Shown one piece after another: positions 61,390-64,000 of a stretch of 64,000 nucleotides of DNA (its first letter is position 1; the number at the start of each line of letters is the position of its first letter). Under the pieces are notes generated by a model. That model had not been told where the DNA came from. It did not search any database and worked only from the letters and a program-made list of their open reading frames with translations. The translations under genes and the position numbers were made by a program. Source of the DNA: Asticcacaulis sp. MM231 (GTDB lineage Bacteria; Pseudomonadota; Alphaproteobacteria; Caulobacterales; Caulobacteraceae); assembly GCF_964186625.1 (NCBI RefSeq), contig NZ_OZ075108.1, positions 744,001 through 808,000 of the forward strand, written 5' to 3'.

Positions 61390-61880
61390 TAGGCCGCCAA
61401 TACCGCTTTGAGAAGGTGTTGGAGATGTGGAATTGCGCGTTTGTGCGAAATAAACATCTCGATGGGCATAAGCGACCAGCGCTGTCCTTCACTACCGAAG
61501 CGAATCTGTTGAATCTCTTCAACACTCACATCAGCACGGCAAAAGTAGGTGTCCAATCCGCCCGGTGTCTGGCTGACGTATCGTGTCAGGCCACTTATTC
61601 TTTCCGCGGATAGTCGCAGACCAAATTCCTCTTCGACCTCGCGTATGACACAGTCTACCGGATTTTCATCTGCCTCGCGTCCGCCGCCCGGCAGATCCCA
61701 AAGGCCGGGAAAGGGAATCCCTTCCTTTTCATCGCGCAGATAAGCAACGAGGGCGGTCTCACACATCAAAGCGATTTTGGTTCCGCTGAATCTGGCTTCA
61801 TTCCACATCACACAATCCCCATGTCTCCCGAGCGTGCAGTCCTCTAAACTGAACTGTATTGTCGCTTCGAGCAACTTCAT
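61386..61880 (-). CDS. NUDIX hydrolase
   Basis: A 164-residue NUDIX protein. The NUDIX box is recognisable in GLWDLPGGGREADENPVDCV followed by IREVEEEFGL, matching GX5EX7REUXEEXGU. A second motif (GLTRYVSQTPGGLDTYFCRAD) is the rest of the fold. It hydrolyses a nucleoside diphosphate linked to some moiety; the substrate cannot be told. Start is uncertain: ATG 61880 gives 164 residues, ATG 61811 gives 141. Its stop overlaps the pentapeptide gene stop by four bases. Confidence 0.85.
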   Translation of the reverse strand: MKLLEATIQFSLEDCTLGRHGDCVMWNEARFSGTKIALMCETALVAYLRDEKEGIPFPGLWDLPGGGREADENPVDCVIREVEEEFGLRLSAERISGLTRYVSQTPGGLDTYFCRADVSVEEIQQIRFGSEGQRWSLMPIEMFISHKRAIPHLQHLLKAVLAAY

Positions 61881-61943
61881 TACATGCTGACGAAATCTGG
61901 CAGCAGGCGGTATTAGTCTTCCCCAGTTCAAGGGAGAAGCATC

Positions 61944-62309
61944 ATGACCATCAAGGGAAGCTGCCACTGCGGCGCCACCCGGTTTTCGATCGACGTCGAA
62001 CCGGCCAGCCTGACGCAATGCACTTGTTCAATCTGTTCAAAGGGCGGCGCGTTATGGGCCTATTACAAACCCGAAGATGTTCGTATCGAACCGCAAACAT
62101 CCAACGCCACCTATCGTTGGCAAAGCATGATGGTGGAGCATAACTTCTGCCCGACCTGCGGCTGTATCACCTATAACCGTTCGCCATCGTGGGTGGACAT
62201 GAAACCGGATTTCACCAATCCGCAACTGTCAGTCAATGCGCGTCTGTTTGATGACTATGATATCTCCGGATTGCCTGTGCAGGTGCTCGACGGCAAGAAC
62301 CTGTGGTGA
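61944..62309 (+). CDS. GFA family zinc protein (CENP-V/GFA)
   Basis: A 121-residue protein of the glutathione-dependent formaldehyde-activating (GFA/CENP-V) fold. The zinc cysteines are in [22 protein letters not shown] and [14 protein letters not shown], the complete family pattern. Whether it has formaldehyde activity is doubtful for the wider family; it is a zinc protein with unknown ligand. It overlaps the EVE gene start by four bases. Confidence 0.9.
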   Translation: MTIKGSCHCGATRFSIDVEPASLTQCTCSICSKGGALWAYYKPEDVRIEPQTSNATYRWQSMMVEHNFCPTCGCITYNRSPSWVDMKPDFTNPQLSVNARLFDDYDISGLPVQVLDGKNLW

Positions 62310-62779
62310 GCCGGTTCTGGCTGGCGGTGGCCTGTGCCGAGCATGTGCGGTGCGGACGGAGCGAGGGTTTCATGCAGGTCAATCACGGCAAGCTGGGCCC
62401 GCTCAAGCGTATGAAGCCGGGTGATGGCATCGTCTATTATTCGCCTTCTGAGAAGATGGGCGCGAAAGACGGTTTTCAGAGTTTCACAGCGATCGGCAGG
62501 ATCAGGGAAGGTGAACCCTATCAGGGCTTTATGTCCGAGGGTTTCCAGCCCTTCCGGCGTGATGTCGAATGGGTGCCGGCGCATGAAAGCTCCATCCGGC
62601 CTTTGCTGACGCAACTCGACCTGACTGCCGACAAAAACTGGGGCTATAGTCTGCGCTTTGGCGTGCTCGAACTGAGCGCTGGCGATTTCGCCACGATCGG
62701 CGAAGCGATGACGGTCAGCGGCTTAAGCGGCGCACCACCAGAAGACCGAAGCGGTAACTCATCTCCTGATTTTTCTTGA
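62306..62779 (+). CDS. EVE domain protein
   Basis: A 157-residue protein with an EVE (PUA-like) fold: [20 protein letters not shown] at the start, then [20 protein letters not shown] and [20 protein letters not shown] domains bind modified bases in DNA or RNA. The GTG at 62306 overlaps the GFA stop (GTGA); a GTG one codon earlier is possible. The 3' end overlaps the opposite MipA gene by 65 bases, and the last 20 residues look unlike the family, so the C-terminus may not be conserved. Confidence 0.83.
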   Translation: MSRFWLAVACAEHVRCGRSEGFMQVNHGKLGPLKRMKPGDGIVYYSPSEKMGAKDGFQSFTAIGRIREGEPYQGFMSEGFQPFRRDVEWVPAHESSIRPLLTQLDLTADKNWGYSLRFGVLELSAGDFATIGEAMTVSGLSGAPPEDRSGNSSPDFS

Positions 62780-63506
62780 GCTGGATCAGAGGACTGTCGG
62801 CCACATCGCCAAGCGCGCGTTCGGCGTTGAGGAAGGTGGCGATGGCGTAGTGTTTTTTGATCGGTGTCATCATGAGGAAGGCCAGGCCGACATTTTGTAC
62901 GCCGGCGCCGACGGAATAGGCGTCAAGCCCGGAGGCGGTCGCTTCATCGGCATCGACGCCAAAATAGGCCTGATTGGTCTTGCGATCGCCAAGGCGCGTG
63001 TAGACCATGGTTTGCAGCAGGCCGACCTTGGTTATGTCCTGATGGGCAGCCGACAGGAACAGGGATGAACCGCCCGATACATGGCTGATATCGTGCATGG
63101 CGTAGCCGCCAAGGCTGAAATTGTCCCCGACCCGATAAAAAGCGTAGGTTGCCAGATCGGCGCCGAGGCCTGGCACCTTAAGACCCTCCTCACCGTCGGC
63201 ATTGCCGCCGAAATGCGGGCGCACCTGAACGCCGGCGCGGAACCGGTCGCGGCCGATGGCATTGTAACCCACGCCGCTTAGGGCATCACCATAGAAGCGG
63301 TTCTTGTAGTTGAACCCACCCCACGGAATGGCGTTGACCTTGTCCGGATCGCCGCCATTGGCGCTGAAGCCATAGACCGCGCCGCCGCCGATATCGATCG
63401 TCCAGTCGTTCTGCTCACCCACCGCCTTGAAAGGCTGGGTCTGGGCATGAGCCGCGCCAGCTATAAGCGGCAGAAGAACGGTGAGGGTGAGGCAGAGTTT
63501 GCGCAT
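62715..63506 (-). CDS. MipA/OmpV family outer-membrane protein
   Basis: A 263-residue outer-membrane barrel. Signal peptide to about residue 22 (GAAHAQ), then [19 protein letters not shown] and [20 protein letters not shown], the MipA signature strands, and a C-terminal [13 protein letters not shown] (not the usual terminal Phe). MipA proteins interact with peptidoglycan hydrolases or export machinery. ATG 63504-63506 is the start; the frame opens 14 codons earlier. Confidence 0.85.
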   Translation of the reverse strand: MRKLCLTLTVLLPLIAGAAHAQTQPFKAVGEQNDWTIDIGGGAVYGFSANGGDPDKVNAIPWGGFNYKNRFYGDALSGVGYNAIGRDRFRAGVQVRPHFGGNADGEEGLKVPGLGADLATYAFYRVGDNFSLGGYAMHDISHVSGGSSLFLSAAHQDITKVGLLQTMVYTRLGDRKTNQAYFGVDADEATASGLDAYSVGAGVQNVGLAFLMMTPIKKHYAIATFLNAERALGDVADSPLIQLKKNQEMSYRFGLLVVRRLSR

Positions 63507-63675
63507 GGATAGGTCCCTTGATAACAGGGCTACCCATACAAGATCCATACCGTACTGTACAGTTCAAATAAAGAAAGACTTCCGGCTTGTCGTCTGATCC
63601 ACCACACCCGAAGGGGACACAGGGTGGGATCAGAGGGGCCGGGAGTCCAGGGGAATTGGAGAAACAGAAAACAGG

Positions 63676-63706
63676 GGCTCCGCCGTATACCTGACCGGCG
63701 GAGCTT
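63676..63706 (-). terminator. terminator for the hsp20 gene
   Basis: Read on the minus strand: GCTCCGCCGG, loop, CGGCGGAGC, then CCCTGTTTTCTGTTT. It is a few bases after the hsp20 stop. Confidence 0.65.
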
Positions 63707-63711
63707 AGAGC

Positions 63712-64000
63712 TTACTCAGCGGCCGTAAGAACTGCGGCCGAGTCATTGGAAGCCGTCTTGATGGCGATGGTCTTCGCCTTCTTGGCTTCCGGCACTTCAA
63801 GCTGGAGGGTAATCGACAGCAGACCGTTGGCGAGGTCGGCCTCGGTCACCTTGACATGATCGGCGAGCTGGAAGCGGCGCTCGAACGAGCGTTCGGCCAG
63901 GCCGCGATGCAGGAAGGTGCGGGTGGCGGCGTCGTCATCCTTCTTACCGGTAACGGTCAGGACGTTTTCTTTCACTTCGATGTTGAGTTGATCAGGCTTG
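63712..64000 (-). CDS. Hsp20/alpha-crystallin family small heat-shock protein (C-terminal part)
   Basis: The window ends inside this gene; 95 codons and the stop are visible. The beta-sandwich reads KPDQLNIEVKENVLTVTGKK, then FLHRGLAERSFERRFQLADH and ADLANGLLSITLQLEVPEAK, which are the characteristic alpha-crystallin-domain motifs of IbpA/IbpB types. The C-terminus has the I-x-I-like KTIAIKT. Small heat-shock proteins hold unfolded proteins; expression is probably heat-induced, but the promoter is outside the window. Confidence 0.92.
   Translation of the reverse strand, partial: KPDQLNIEVKENVLTVTGKKDDDAATRTFLHRGLAERSFERRFQLADHVKVTEADLANGLLSITLQLEVPEAKKAKTIAIKTASNDSAAVLTAAE

Overview
The window reads as a chromosomal segment of a Caulobacterales alphaproteobacterium, most likely Asticcacaulis or a close relative (inferred). 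The evidence is GC-rich coding DNA, a Caulobacter-type SRP RNA-dnaX-ybaB-recR block, an OmpA with a Pro-rich linker, two TonB-dependent receptors, three perfect CtrA full sites (TTAA-N7-TTAA) and an apparent link between GANTC (CcrM) motifs and sequence anomalies. It is mostly housekeeping and cell-envelope DNA. There is no prophage, insertion sequence, CRISPR array or rRNA operon.

Layout. 0-8 kb: end of a DUF1993 gene; a DCC/DUF4166/saccharopine-dehydrogenase-like operon; a GST; a cytochrome b561 plus molybdopterin oxidoreductase pair; ybaK-ltaE. 8-12.4 kb: a cupredoxin, a degenerate-GGDEF/EAL protein and an outer-membrane barrel. 12.7-17.2 kb: tRNA-Ser(CGA), OmpA and a TonB receptor. 17.3-22.8 kb: agmatine-to-putrescine genes (aguA, aguB), a pseudouridine synthase with an RsmC-like methyltransferase, and an alpha-glucosidase. 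23-32 kb: 4.5S RNA, dnaX-ybaB-recR, an Imm52-like orphan, a VUT transporter, rmuC, def-fmt-truA and dapE. 32-42.5 kb: an MFS exporter, an M23 peptidase, and a ydbH gene separated from ynbE-ydbL by three reverse-strand genes. 42.6-49.5 kb: acyltransferase, CHAP amidase, corA, a divergent zur/TonB-receptor zinc locus and sapC. 50-60 kb: a RodZ-like protein, ispG, CHASE4-GGDEF-EAL, a GST, prfA, MOSC, gpmA and a DUF559 endonuclease fused to a RibD-type deaminase. 60-64 kb: pentapeptide protein, NUDIX, GFA, EVE, MipA and a partial Hsp20.

The most striking signal is a set of single-base frameshifts. In the OM barrel gene, ompA, recR, the CHAP gene and the essential ispG, the frame is restored by deleting one base, and in all five this recreates GANTC, the CcrM methylation site. 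A methylation-linked consensus error, as in nanopore-type data, explains this best, so these genes are probably intact in the cell. A sixth break (Imm52) and a compensating one in ompA lie in homopolymers.

Other points of interest are two families of short GC-rich palindromes scattered between genes, one of them bracketing and entering the DUF559 gene; two imperfect palindromes of about 110 nt sharing a CTTAAG core; a 37-nt double-hairpin motif found once near dnaX and once, inverted, before ispG; and CtrA/DnaA sites upstream of the CHASE4-GGDEF-EAL gene.
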